Source of the DNA: Acidobacteriaceae bacterium | Lineage (GTDB): Bacteria > Acidobacteriota > Terriglobia > Terriglobales > Acidobacteriaceae | Assembly: GCA_003134855.1 (NCBI GenBank) | Contig: PLCS01000008.1 | Span: forward strand, 124,001-188,000 | Length of the DNA: 64,000 bases | Direction: 5' to 3' | In this document: in pieces, positions 46,523-56,340 of the stretch | Position numbering within the stretch: position 1 is the stretch's first letter | Layout: every line of letters starts with the position of its first letter | Position numbers and translations under genes: made by a program | The notes under the pieces: generated by a model | What the model was told of the DNA's origin: nothing | Database searches by the model: none | What the model saw: the letters and a program-made list of their open reading frames with translations, nothing else

Positions 46523-47473
46523 ATGAGACAGTTTTTTGGTATTTGTGTTTTCAGCTTGCTGGCCTGCGCGGCGGCGCTGGCGCAGAAGCAGCCCTGCGCG
46601 ACGGCGGGCGACAACAATGCTTTTCTGGGCATTCAGACCATCCGCCTATGGCCGGGTGACGCGCCGGAGGCCAAGGGCAAGGCCTGCGAGGACACGCCTA
46701 CGCTGACCGTCTTCGAGCCGCAGAGGGGCCACGAGAACGGCTCCGCCGTGGTGGTGCTGCCGGGTGGCGCTTACCTGATGCTGGCGGCCAACCTTGAGGG
46801 GCGGCAGGTGGCCGACTGGTTCACTGCGCGCGGCTTTCGCGCCTTCGTTCTCAGCTACCGGCTCTCCTCGAACGGCTATCTGCTGCCGGTGCCGCTGATC
46901 GACGCGCGGCGCGCCGTGCAACTGGTGCGGGCGCGGGCCGCAGACTACCATATTGCGCCCAGCCGCATTGTAATCATAGGCTTTTCGGCCGGCGGCCACT
47001 TGGCGGCGCTGGCCTCGACGCAGTTCATTGCCGGTAAACCCGACGCCGACGATCCCATTGAGCGCGTCTCCAGCCGACCGGACTATCTGGTGCTGGGCTA
47101 TCCCTGGCTTGGCGCCATCAGCAGCGATACCAGCCACCTGAGCTACTGCAAGCTCTTCAAGGTGATGGACAGGTGCGAGGCGCTGCGGATGGCCTATTCT
47201 CCTGACCTTTTTGTCACCAAGGAGACGCCGCCCACCTTCTGGTTCCATACCTTCAACGACCAGACGGTTCCGGTGGAGCAGGGGCTGCGCTTTTATGAGG
47301 CGCTGGTCAAGGCCGGGGCGCCCGCCGAGGCGCACATCTTCGCGAACGGGCCGCACGGGACCGGGCTGGGCAAGGGCGATGCGGCTCTGGACCAATGGCC
47401 CAACCTGCTGGAGATCTGGCTGCGCGCGCAGGGATTGCTGACAGCGGAGCCGGCGGTCGGAGGCAAACCATAG
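46523..47473 (+). CDS. Secreted alpha/beta-hydrolase, carbohydrate esterase-like
   Basis: 316 residues from the ATG at 46523 (GAGG before it). The signal peptide is IC VFSLLACAAALA. The nucleophile elbow is GFSAGGHLAAL (Ser155), with Asp246 in NDQTVPVEQ and His278 in GPHGTGLG completing the triad. VVVLPGGAYLML is the oxyanion HGG-like loop of BD-FAE/acetyl-xylan-esterase-type hydrolases. A role in de-esterifying plant or microbial polysaccharides is likely, but the substrate is not known. It follows bshC by 27 bases on the same strand. Confidence 0.85.
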   Translation: MRQFFGICVFSLLACAAALAQKQPCATAGDNNAFLGIQTIRLWPGDAPEAKGKACEDTPTLTVFEPQRGHENGSAVVVLPGGAYLMLAANLEGRQVADWFTARGFRAFVLSYRLSSNGYLLPVPLIDARRAVQLVRARAADYHIAPSRIVIIGFSAGGHLAALASTQFIAGKPDADDPIERVSSRPDYLVLGYPWLGAISSDTSHLSYCKLFKVMDRCEALRMAYSPDLFVTKETPPTFWFHTFNDQTVPVEQGLRFYEALVKAGAPAEAHIFANGPHGTGLGKGDAALDQWPNLLEIWLRAQGLLTAEPAVGGKP

Positions 47474-47490
47474 GCATGCAAGGAGATATT

Positions 47491-47970
47491 GTGAAGACTG
47501 AGTGGTTTCTCGCTGAATTGGTCATGAAAATCACAGTGGCCGACGACCCAAGGAATGTCGTGCATCAAAATCTGGTCCTGATACGTGCCGATTCTGCTGA
47601 CGAAGCCTATAAGAAGGCCGTTCAGTTTGGAAAAAATGAAGAAATCTCCTACGACAATCCTGCCGGAAAAGCTGTTCATTCTTGTTTTGAAGGGGTTTCC
47701 GATCTCATAGATATTATTGATGATTTGTACGATGGAGCAGAACTGGACTTTCATTACACCGTTGCAATGCCGGAAGAAAAGATGCAATCTCTCGTGCCGC
47801 CGCGAGAACGTTTACGGGCATTTCTCCCACCGAGGCGTGCAGAAGGACCCAACTATACTTCGGCAGAGATCATGGCTAAAGTTGCGCGAATGATGGAAGC
47901 TGAGCGTAAGAAAAAAAGCTCTGCAAGTAAGAGGCGGGCTGCCAGCTCCGGGAGTGGACGTACTTCCTGA
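47491..47970 (+). CDS. DUF4288 protein
   Basis: 160 residues starting at GTG 47491, six bases after AGGAG; an in-frame ATG at 47476 would add five residues. WFLAELVMKITVADDPRNVV, then NLVLIRADSADEAYKKAVQFG, is the DUF4288 pattern. The C-terminus is Lys/Ser/Ala-rich (KKKSSASKRRAASSG). No function is known. Codon use and base composition are clearly AT-richer than in the flanking esterase and atp genes, so recent transfer is plausible. Confidence 0.75.
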   Translation: MKTEWFLAELVMKITVADDPRNVVHQNLVLIRADSADEAYKKAVQFGKNEEISYDNPAGKAVHSCFEGVSDLIDIIDDLYDGAELDFHYTVAMPEEKMQSLVPPRERLRAFLPPRRAEGPNYTSAEIMAKVARMMEAERKKKSSASKRRAASSGSGRTS

Positions 47971-48116
47971 AGCCTGCAGCCCGCTGGACCCTGGACCGGG
48001 TCTTAGGTGATAACCTCAGTTTAGGCCTGTTTTGGGTGAAAGCAAGTTCTTTCTTGGATAATTCTTCCCACATAGTGACAACCATCACGGGAGTCCCGGA
48101 ATTGGGGCCGTTTTCG

Positions 48117-48145
48117 TTGACTTGAGGGACCGCTCCTGATACAAA
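48117..48145 (+). promoter_or_regulatory. Sigma70-type promoter of the F1 ATP synthase operon
   Basis: TTGACT (48117-48122), a 17-base spacer, then TACAAA (48140-48145), about 77 bases before the first atp start. The -35 box has five of six consensus bases. Confidence 0.5.
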
Positions 48146-48221
48146 AAAGTGTTCCACCTGAGACAATAGAACCACAGAGACCGCCTGAACAATCCGTACA
48201 ACCTGGACGAATCGGACCAGC

Positions 48222-48680
48222 ATGCAAGTGATTTTTCAACAACTCGGGACGCTTTTTCTAGGCGCCGTGCCCACGATGCTGCTTTTTATCGTGCTGGTTA
48301 TGGCTTACCAGTTCCTGGTGCAGGGGCCGCTCACCAAAACACTTCAAGCCCGGCGCGACCGCACCGAGGGCGCCATCGAAGCCGCGCAGCAGGCTTTAGC
48401 CCTGGCCGAAGCCCGGGCGGTCGAGTACGCCGAGAAGCTGCGCCTGGCCCGCGGCGAGGTCTTCAAGCTGCGCGAGGCACGCGTCAAGCAATGGAATGCC
48501 GAGCGAGACGTGGCGCTGGAGGTGGCCCGCAAGGCAGCCGCGCTCAAGGTGAGCCAGGCCAAGGCTGCTCTGGAAGCCGAGGCCGCGCTGGCAAGACAAG
48601 ACCTTCAGGCCTCCGCCGGGGATTTGGCTCGCCAGGTGGTGCGCGCCGTTCTGCCCGTGGCCGCCGGGGGTTCCCGTTGA
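48222..48680 (+). CDS. atpF: ATP synthase F0 b'-type subunit
   Basis: 152 residues. One N-terminal membrane helix (about 13-33, LFLGAVPTMLLFIVLVMAYQ) is followed by a long Ala/Glu/Arg-rich alpha-helix (about 40-145), the peripheral-stalk arrangement. Two different b-type genes in tandem imply a heterodimeric stalk (b and b'), as in cyanobacteria and alphaproteobacteria. It is the first gene of the cluster. The a and c subunits (atpB, atpE) are not in this window. Confidence 0.87.
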   Translation: MQVIFQQLGTLFLGAVPTMLLFIVLVMAYQFLVQGPLTKTLQARRDRTEGAIEAAQQALALAEARAVEYAEKLRLARGEVFKLREARVKQWNAERDVALEVARKAAALKVSQAKAALEAEAALARQDLQASAGDLARQVVRAVLPVAAGGSR

Positions 48681-48688
48681 GAGATTTC

Positions 48689-49489
48689 ATGCCGCAAACA
48701 AAGTTCTTGGCCACGACGAATCGAAATCTATGGTTTCCCACCCATTTCGCCAAGAGCGCGAAATGGATGGGGCACGGGGCTTTATATGGGGCTTTACCGA
48801 TTCTGTTTTTTTCTACGCTCGTTGTTGGCTTGACGGCAATGCCCTTGCGGCTCGCGGCCCAGGAATCGGCGCCAGCGGTCCAGCCGGCGCAGGCCTCGGC
48901 GCCAAGTGAAGTCGTCAAGTCGCAGGAGGAGCAGAACAACGTCTTCCGGCTGGAAGGCCCGGTGGTGAAGTGGACGGCCCGGACGTTCCATTTGAGCGTG
49001 GAGACGACGGCCAACCTCTTCGATTTCCTTAATTTCGGCATTGTCGTGCTGCTGATCGGCGTTCCTCTGGCCAAGGTTCTGCCCAAGCTGCTGCGCACAC
49101 GCGGCGAGAAGGTGCGAACGGACATCGATGCAGGCCGCAAGGCGACCGCGCAGGCCAACCTGAGGCTCGGCGCCATCGAAGCCAAGCTCTCCGGCCTGGA
49201 CGGGGAGATTGCCAAGATTCGCGCCCAGGTGGAAGAGGAAAGCAAGCAGGATGAAGCGCGCATCAAGTCCACTTTGGCTGATGAAAGCACCCGCATTGTG
49301 GCCGCCGCCGAGCAGGAGATTGAAGCCTCCGCCGCCCAGGCCCGCCGCTCGCTGCGCCACTTTGCCGCCGATCTGGCCATCGACCAGGCCGTCCAGCAAC
49401 TGACCTTCACGGCGGAGACCGACCGCGCGTTGATTGCCGAGTTTTTGGGCGACGCCAGCATGAGCACGGCCAAGGGAGGGCAGAAGTAG
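48689..49489 (+). CDS. atpF: ATP synthase F0 b-type subunit with N-terminal extension
   Basis: 266 residues from the ATG at 48689, eight bases after the b' gene. The b-like core starts at about residue 110: a membrane helix (FLNFGIVVLLIGVPLAKVLP), then a long charged helix ending against delta. Ahead of it are about 100 extra residues: a hydrophobic segment that looks like a signal peptide (LPILFFSTLVVGLTAM) and a Pro/Ala/Ser-rich linker. Residues 15-29 are encoded by a REPIN-like hairpin (48732-48775) lying in frame. An ATG at 48767, after the repeat, is an alternative start. The next gene begins directly after the stop. Confidence 0.83.
   Translation: MPQTKFLATTNRNLWFPTHFAKSAKWMGHGALYGALPILFFSTLVVGLTAMPLRLAAQESAPAVQPAQASAPSEVVKSQEEQNNVFRLEGPVVKWTARTFHLSVETTANLFDFLNFGIVVLLIGVPLAKVLPKLLRTRGEKVRTDIDAGRKATAQANLRLGAIEAKLSGLDGEIAKIRAQVEEESKQDEARIKSTLADESTRIVAAAEQEIEASAAQARRSLRHFAADLAIDQAVQQLTFTAETDRALIAEFLGDASMSTAKGGQK
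48732..48775 (+). repeat. REPIN-like hairpin inside the atpF reading frame
   Basis: GGTTTCCCACCCATTTCGC (48732-48750) and GCGAAATGGATGGGGCAC (48758-48775) form a stem of the family at 25450 and 36675. The reading frame stays open through it. Confidence 0.85.
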
Positions 49490-50029
49490 ATGGCAGCCTT
49501 TGTTGCGCGTTACGCCCGCGCTTTTGCCGATGTGGTCACCCAGGAGAAGCTGGACCCAGCGGTGCTCGACCGGCAGTTCAACGACTTTCTGGTTACCTGG
49601 GATGAGAGCGCCGAGTTGCGCGAACTGTTTGTCAATCCGGCTGTTGCCGCGCCGCAGAAGGTAGCGATTCTGGACAAGATGAACGAGCGGCTCGGGCTTT
49701 GGAGGGTGCAGCGCAACCTGCTGGCGCTGCTCATCAATAACGACCGCATCGGCGAGGTGCGCGAGGTGGTCGTGGCCTGGCGCGCGGAGATGCGGGAGCG
49801 GCAGGGCGTGCGTTCCGTGGAGATTGCGACCGCCCGCGAACTCAGCGAAGAGGAGCGCGCAGAGCTGGTGGCCGGCGTCGGCAGGCTGGCCGGCAGCGAG
49901 ATTCAGGCAACGTTCAAGTTGGACTCTTCCATCCTCGGCGGAACGGTGGTGCGCATCGGCTCCACGGTGTACGACGGTTCGGTCCGCGGACGGCTGGAGC
50001 GGTTGAAGGAGGTTCTTATCGCTGGTTAG
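49490..50029 (+). CDS. atpH: ATP synthase F1 delta subunit
   Basis: 179 residues, the usual length, immediately after atpF. An N-terminal six-helix bundle (VARYARAFADVVTQEKLDP at the start, DFLVTWDESAELRELFVNP) and the C-terminal VEIATARELSEEERAELVAG plus TFKLDSSILGGTVVRIGSTVYDGSV motif are typical of delta/OSCP. It joins the peripheral stalk to alpha3beta3. Confidence 0.93.
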   Translation: MAAFVARYARAFADVVTQEKLDPAVLDRQFNDFLVTWDESAELRELFVNPAVAAPQKVAILDKMNERLGLWRVQRNLLALLINNDRIGEVREVVVAWRAEMRERQGVRSVEIATARELSEEERAELVAGVGRLAGSEIQATFKLDSSILGGTVVRIGSTVYDGSVRGRLERLKEVLIAG

Positions 50030-50088
50030 CGACAAGAACCAGGGACTAAGGGACTAGGGACCAGGGACTAGCCCCGCAAAGGACAGAA
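50030..50088 (+). repeat. Low-complexity tandem repeat in the atpH-atpA spacer
   Basis: Four near-copies of GGGACTA/GGGACCA (50042-50071) fill the spacer before the atpA ribosome site. No inverted partner is seen. Confidence 0.6.
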
Positions 50089-51624
50089 ATGGCTCAGATC
50101 AAGGCAGACGAGATTACGCAACTTCTTCGCGAGCAGATCGCGAACTACGACTCGAAGGTCCAGGTGGACGAAGTCGGGACCATCACCTCGCTGGGCGACG
50201 GCATTGCCCGGCTGCACGGGCTCGACAAGGTGATGGCCGGCGAGCTGCTCAGCTTCCCGCACGGCATTGCCGGGCTGGCGCTGAGCCTCGAAGAGGATTC
50301 GGTAGGCGCGGTGATTCTGGGCGAGTACACCGAGCTGAGCGAGGGCAACGAGGTCAAGCGCACCGGGACGATTTTGAGCGTGCCGGTGGGCGAGGGCATG
50401 ATCGGCCGCGTGGTGAACGCGCTGGGCCAGCCCATCGACGACAAGGGGCCCATTGCCTCGACGCAGTCGCTGCCCATCGAGCGCCTGGCCCCCGGCATCA
50501 TCGACCGCCAGCCGGTGCGCGAGCCGATGGCGACCGGCCTCAAAGCCATCGACGCGATGATTCCCATCGGACGCGGCCAGCGCGAACTGATCATCGGCGA
50601 CCGCCAGACTGGCAAGACAGCCGTGCTGCTGGACACCATCATCAACAACGCCAAGAACGACCTGATCTGCATCTATTGCGCGATCGGCCAGAAGCGGTCG
50701 TCGATTGCGCAGGTCGTGCAGACGCTGACTGAAGCCGGCGCGATGGGCCACACGATCGTCGTTGCCGCCTCGGCCTCGGAACCCGCGCCCATGCTCTACA
50801 TCGCGCCCTACGCGGCCACCGCCATTGGCGAATACTTCCGCGACAACGGCCGCCATGCGCTGGTGATGTACGACGATCTCTCCAAGCACGCCATGGCCTA
50901 CCGCGAGATTTCGCTGCTGCTGCGCCGTCCGCCGGGCCGCGAAGCCTATCCCGGCGACGTCTTCTATCTGCACTCGCGGCTTTTGGAGCGCTCCTCCAAA
51001 ATGTCCAAGGAAAAGGGCGGCGGCAGCCTGACCGCGTTGCCGGTGATCGAGACCCAGGCGGGCGACGTCTCGGCCTACATTCCGACCAACGTCATTTCCA
51101 TCACCGACGGACAGATATTCCTGGAGACCGATCTCTTCAACTCCGGCGTTCGTCCGGCGGTCAACGTGGGGCTTTCGGTCTCGCGCGTGGGATTTTCGGC
51201 GGCGATCAAGGCGGTCAAGCAGGTGGGCGCGACGCTCAAGCTTGATCTGGCGCAGTACCGCGAGCTGGCGGCCTTTGCACAATTCGGCTCCGACCTGGAC
51301 CCGCTCACGCAGAAGCAGCTCAACCGCGGCGCGCGCCTGACGGAGCTGCTCAAGCAGCCGCAGTTCCAGCCGCTCACCTGGCAACAGCAGACGGTGATTT
51401 TGTTTGCCGGCACGCAAGGCTATCTGGACGATTTTGCGGTCACAGACATTCGCGCCTTCGAGGTTGGACTGTACAAGTACTTTGACAGCGCGCAGACGGC
51501 GCTGATTGAGGATCTGACCAAGAAGAAGACGCTCGACGACGATCTGCGCGCCAAGCTGCACGCGGCGCTGAAGGAATATGCGGCGAATTTCAAGGCGGAA
51601 CTTGAGGCCGCGGCAAAGGCGTAG
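50089..51624 (+). CDS. atpA: ATP synthase F1 alpha subunit
   Basis: 511 residues, standard length. P-loop GDRQTGKT (170-177), the arginine finger in the SVSRVG region (near 364), and the conserved [20 protein letters not shown] block are intact. It carries a non-catalytic nucleotide site and forms alpha3beta3 with AtpD. The stop codon lies inside the left arm of a 24-bp inverted repeat. Confidence 0.97.
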   Translation: MAQIKADEITQLLREQIANYDSKVQVDEVGTITSLGDGIARLHGLDKVMAGELLSFPHGIAGLALSLEEDSVGAVILGEYTELSEGNEVKRTGTILSVPVGEGMIGRVVNALGQPIDDKGPIASTQSLPIERLAPGIIDRQPVREPMATGLKAIDAMIPIGRGQRELIIGDRQTGKTAVLLDTIINNAKNDLICIYCAIGQKRSSIAQVVQTLTEAGAMGHTIVVAASASEPAPMLYIAPYAATAIGEYFRDNGRHALVMYDDLSKHAMAYREISLLLRRPPGREAYPGDVFYLHSRLLERSSKMSKEKGGGSLTALPVIETQAGDVSAYIPTNVISITDGQIFLETDLFNSGVRPAVNVGLSVSRVGFSAAIKAVKQVGATLKLDLAQYRELAAFAQFGSDLDPLTQKQLNRGARLTELLKQPQFQPLTWQQQTVILFAGTQGYLDDFAVTDIRAFEVGLYKYFDSAQTALIEDLTKKKTLDDDLRAKLHAALKEYAANFKAELEAAAKA

Positions 51625-51723
51625 CTTCTAGCCTCTAGCTTCTAGCTACTAGCTAAAAGCCGGAGTCTGGAGAATGAAATCTGGATTTGCAAGCCGAAAG
51701 CTAGAAGCTAGAGGCTAGAAGCT
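51623..51723. repeat. 24-bp perfect inverted repeat in the atpA-atpG spacer
   Basis: The left arm 51623-51646 (AGCTTCTAGCCTCTAGC...) and the right arm 51700-51723 (...GCTAGAGGCTAGAAGCT) are exact reverse complements over 24 bases, separated by 53 bases. Both arms consist of overlapping TAGCTTC-like units. The left arm includes the atpA stop codon. Confidence 0.85.
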
Positions 51724-51732
51724 CGGAAGAAC

Positions 51733-52821
51733 ATGGCAAACGTACTCGATCTACGGCGTCGCATCCGCAGCGTGAAGAACACGCGGCAGATCACCAAGGC
51801 CATGAAGATGGTGGCGGCGGCCAAGCTGCGGCGCGCGCAGGAGCGTGCTTTGGCGGCGCGGCCCTACGCCAAGATGATCACCAGCGTGCTGGAATCGCTG
51901 ACCCGGCGCGTGGATATCTTTGACGAGGATACCGGCAACCTGCGCCATCCGCTCTTTATCACGCGTGAAGAGAAGCGGATTCTGCTGATCGTCATCAGCG
52001 GCGACAAGGGCTTCGCCGGCGCTTTCAACGCCAACATCCTCAAGACGGCCTTTCAATTCATCGCCGGCAACACGGACAAAGAAATTGACGTGGAGGCGGT
52101 GGGCCGCAAGGCGCGCGACCTGATGCGGCGGCGCTATCCGGTGGCCGTCTACAGCGAGCGCACCGAGTCGGATCAGATGGGCGACAACCCGCACATCTTC
52201 AAGACCCGGGAGCGCAAGGCTCCGGTCGAGGTCACCGGCGACCATCCGGGGATGCTGTTGAAGCTGGAACAAAGCCGCGTCTTTGAGATGGCGCAGAACA
52301 TCATTGCCCGCTACATTCATGAGGAGATCGACGCCGCCTACATCGTCTACAACGAATTCAAATCAGTGATCGCGCAGCGGCTGGTGGTGGAGAAGCTGTT
52401 GCCGCTGATGACGATCGGCATTCCGCAGATTACCGGCGCGGTGGAGCAGACCGAAGCCGAGCGCGAACGCGCCGCCGAGGCCGCTCTCTCGGCGGGCATC
52501 CTGATCGAAGCGGCCGACACCGCCGAGGCCGACGAGGAAGCAAAGAAGTTCGGCACAGCTCAGGTGGACTACATCTACGAGCAGCCTTCGGAAGAATTGT
52601 TTGCTGGGCTGATTCCGCAGTACATCACCTCCATGCTCTACCACGCGATGACGGAGTCGGTGGCCGCGGAACAGGCGGCGCGCATGACGGCGATGGATTC
52701 GGCAACCAACAACGCCTCGGATATGATCGACGCCTACACGCTGCTGATGAATCGCGTGCGTCAGGCGGCCATCACCAAGGAGATCATTGAGATTGTTTCC
52801 GGCGCCGCGGCGGCGCAGTAA
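51733..52821 (+). CDS. atpG: ATP synthase F1 gamma subunit with internal insertion
   Basis: 362 residues against about 285-300 for most gamma subunits. The N-terminal helix (RRRIRSVKNTRQITKAMKMV) and the C-terminal helix (MDSATNNASDMIDAYTLLMN) forming the rotor coiled coil are conserved, as is ISGDKGFAGAFN. The extra length lies mainly at about 226-278, an Ala/Glu-rich probably helical insert (AEREREAAE-like; ADTAEADEEAKKFG) before the DYIYEQPSEEL strand, with a smaller one near 155-180. The insert is in the part that faces the foot of the stalk and epsilon. Confidence 0.93.
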   Translation: MANVLDLRRRIRSVKNTRQITKAMKMVAAAKLRRAQERALAARPYAKMITSVLESLTRRVDIFDEDTGNLRHPLFITREEKRILLIVISGDKGFAGAFNANILKTAFQFIAGNTDKEIDVEAVGRKARDLMRRRYPVAVYSERTESDQMGDNPHIFKTRERKAPVEVTGDHPGMLLKLEQSRVFEMAQNIIARYIHEEIDAAYIVYNEFKSVIAQRLVVEKLLPLMTIGIPQITGAVEQTEAERERAAEAALSAGILIEAADTAEADEEAKKFGTAQVDYIYEQPSEELFAGLIPQYITSMLYHAMTESVAAEQAARMTAMDSATNNASDMIDAYTLLMNRVRQAAITKEIIEIVSGAAAAQ

Positions 52822-52826
52822 AAGGC

Positions 52827-54445
<1,619 letters not shown>

Positions 54446-54447
54446 AG

Positions 54448-54533
54448 CAGTTCTCAGTTGTCAGTTCTCAGTTGTCAGTGAAGGCACGGTGCTGCAATAT
54501 CAGTTTTTACTGAGAGCTGAGAACTGAGAACTG
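54448..54533. repeat. Imperfect inverted repeat in the atpD-atpC spacer
   Basis: The left arm (CAGTTCTCAGTTGTCAG..., 54448-54479) and the right arm (54509-54533, ...GAGAACTGAGAACTG) match at 23 of 25 positions. The unit is CAGTTCT/CAGTTGT, unrelated in sequence to the TAGCTTC unit of the two upstream spacers but with the same architecture. Confidence 0.75.
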
Positions 54534-54543
54534 AAAGGAGCTC

Positions 54544-54972
54544 ATGGCTGACGAAACCAATCAACTCCGCGTCCGGCTGGTCACTCCCGAGCGCATCTTC
54601 TTCGATCATGCGGCGGTCGCGGTCGAGCTGCCGGCGAAGAACGGCTACTTCGAGGTGCTCTACGGCCACGCGCCGCTGGTGGCCGAGCTGGGCGCCGGGG
54701 ACGTGATCATCCATGGCGGCGAGGGCGCGGAGAGCGTGCAGCGCTACAACGTCAGTTGGGGCTTTACTGAGGTGCTGGGCGACCGTGTCACCATCCTGGC
54801 CAGTGACGCGCTCAAGCCCGAGGAGATCGACGTGCCCCGCGCCAACGAGCAACTGGCGCGCGGCCACAAGGAGTGGGACCAAGCCGGCGACAGCGCGGAC
54901 GCCTACACCGAGGCTCTCCGCGTCATCAGTGAAGCCGAAGCCAAGATCGCCTCCGCGGCGGAAAAGCACTGA
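54544..54972 (+). CDS. atpC: ATP synthase F1 epsilon subunit
   Basis: 142 residues. The N-terminal beta-sandwich (LRVRLVTPERIFFDHAAVAV, GYFEVLYGHAPLVAEL) and the C-terminal helical hairpin (EEIDVPRANEQLARGHKEW and onward) are present. It contacts gamma and the c-ring and can inhibit ATP hydrolysis. It is the last gene of the operon; a terminator hairpin follows. Confidence 0.93.
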   Translation: MADETNQLRVRLVTPERIFFDHAAVAVELPAKNGYFEVLYGHAPLVAELGAGDVIIHGGEGAESVQRYNVSWGFTEVLGDRVTILASDALKPEEIDVPRANEQLARGHKEWDQAGDSADAYTEALRVISEAEAKIASAAEKH

Positions 54973-55002
54973 GACCTGTTCGCTGATTCCCGCTTCATCC
55001 GG

Positions 55003-55032
55003 AAAGGCCCCGCTATGATCAGCTGGGCCTTT
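55003..55032 (+). terminator. Terminator of the F1 ATP synthase operon
   Basis: AAAGGCCC (55003-55010) pairs with GGGCCTTT (55025-55032) over a 14-base loop, 30 bases past the atpC stop, followed by CTCAT. Confidence 0.6.
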
Positions 55033-55060
55033 CTCATAGGCACGCTGGCGGAGGCGCACC

Positions 55061-56206
55061 CTACTCTGTGACCGTCGAACCGTAGTTTGTGGGTTGCGGC
55101 GCGGCGCCGCGAAGCTGCGCGATAAAAAGCTGAACCCGGCTTAGCACCAGAGCTTTGCGGTCGGTATGCACCTCGTGCCCGCTGTTTTTGGCGATGATTC
55201 TCAGGCTATGGGTGGAGAGCTGCTTCTGCTCCTCCTGCATCTGGGCATAGAGAGGTTCGAGCTTGCGCGCCTCGGGAGGCTCGTTGGAGCCTGTGCCCGC
55301 TGCCGGATCGTGGGAGATAATCAGCAGCGGCAGGTCGCCGAATGGACCGCTGTGCAGGGTCTCCGCGCTCGAAGCGTCAAAGTTTTTGTACTCGTTCAGG
55401 AGCGCATCGAAATGCATCCTGCATCCGTCTTCGCCAAGCGCACTGCCGGCGCGGGACTCCCAGCCAGCGGTGGGCTTGCACGCACCCATCAGGCGGGGGA
55501 TGCCCGCGCTGTAAATCAGCCGATCAATCCTGATAAGCAGGGCCAGGTGCGAATCGTCTTGCGGACCGACAACTGCCGCGATGCGCTTGGTCTGATCGGG
55601 CGTTGAGCTATCCATAAGGATGATGCCTTGCACATTGGCCGGATAATGCGACCTATAATCGCGCACGTAGATTCCGCCCCAGGAGTGCGACAGGAGCACA
55701 ATCGGGCCTGTAACTCCAGCCTGCGCGAGCAGCTCATGCAGGTTGGCGGCAGTGTGGTCGGCGTCGCCCGGGCCCGGCTGCGGCTCGCTCCAGCCCAGGC
55801 CCGCCCGGTCATAGGAACATACGCGGGTGATCTTGGCCAGATCCGGCTGAAAGTTGCCCCAACCCAACACCGGGGTTGAAACTCCCCAGCCCGCTTCAAG
55901 CACGATGGTTGGCGAGCCGCTTCCGGTGCAGTAGAGATGCATCTTATGACCATTCACCTGGTAAAAAGAGCCTGGAGCCGGATGGGTTGCCCTGAAGATT
56001 TGCATGGCAATTACGTTATAGGCGCTGCTCAGGGCCAGGGTTGCCGCAACCAATACAACGATGGACAGAACGATGCGTTCAGCAATCTTCCGCCACAACC
56101 GGCAGGGCTTTGTGGAAAGCGAAATCATGCGGCGAACGCTCAACCACAGAAGCAGAATCCCAACCAGCAAAAAGATAGCCGGCATGACAAGATAATCGAA
56201 AACCAT
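55061..56206 (-). CDS. Membrane-anchored alpha/beta-hydrolase
   Basis: 381 residues. Two hydrophobic segments at about 5-25 and 43-70 anchor the N-terminus. The hydrolase domain then shows YDRAGLGWSEP, the elbow LLSHSWGG (Ser175; His replaces the common Gly at the second position), a candidate Asp300 in IISHD and His344 in NSGHEVH. The catalytic set is complete. The substrate is unknown; annotation beyond alpha/beta-hydrolase is not justified. Confidence 0.82.
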   Translation of the reverse strand: MVFDYLVMPAIFLLVGILLLWLSVRRMISLSTKPCRLWRKIAERIVLSIVVLVAATLALSSAYNVIAMQIFRATHPAPGSFYQVNGHKMHLYCTGSGSPTIVLEAGWGVSTPVLGWGNFQPDLAKITRVCSYDRAGLGWSEPQPGPGDADHTAANLHELLAQAGVTGPIVLLSHSWGGIYVRDYRSHYPANVQGIILMDSSTPDQTKRIAAVVGPQDDSHLALLIRIDRLIYSAGIPRLMGACKPTAGWESRAGSALGEDGCRMHFDALLNEYKNFDASSAETLHSGPFGDLPLLIISHDPAAGTGSNEPPEARKLEPLYAQMQEEQKQLSTHSLRIIAKNSGHEVHTDRKALVLSRVQLFIAQLRGAAPQPTNYGSTVTE

Positions 56207-56259
56207 CCCAAACTCTCGCTTTCCGTGCGCGGCGTCTTACAAGGCGCCCATTAACAACT

Positions 56260-56306
56260 GCGGGCGTGGACGCCCGCGCAACAGCCGGTCTGGAGACCGG
56301 CGCTAC
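56260..56306. repeat. Tandem two-hairpin intergenic repeat, copy 3
   Basis: GCGGGCG (56260-56266) / CGCCCGC (56271-56277) with a TGGA loop, then GCCGGTC (56284-56290) / GACCGGC (56295-56301) with a TGGA loop. Both stems differ from copies 1 and 2 by paired changes. Confidence 0.8.
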
Positions 56307-56340
56307 ATTCCAGAGATTACACAATCACATAGTCCAGGTG

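Noticed and set aside
47934-47984. GCGGGCTGC/GCAGCCCGC inverted repeat spanning the end of the DUF4288 gene
   Set aside because: The 33-base loop and lack of a T-run make it a weak terminator candidate.
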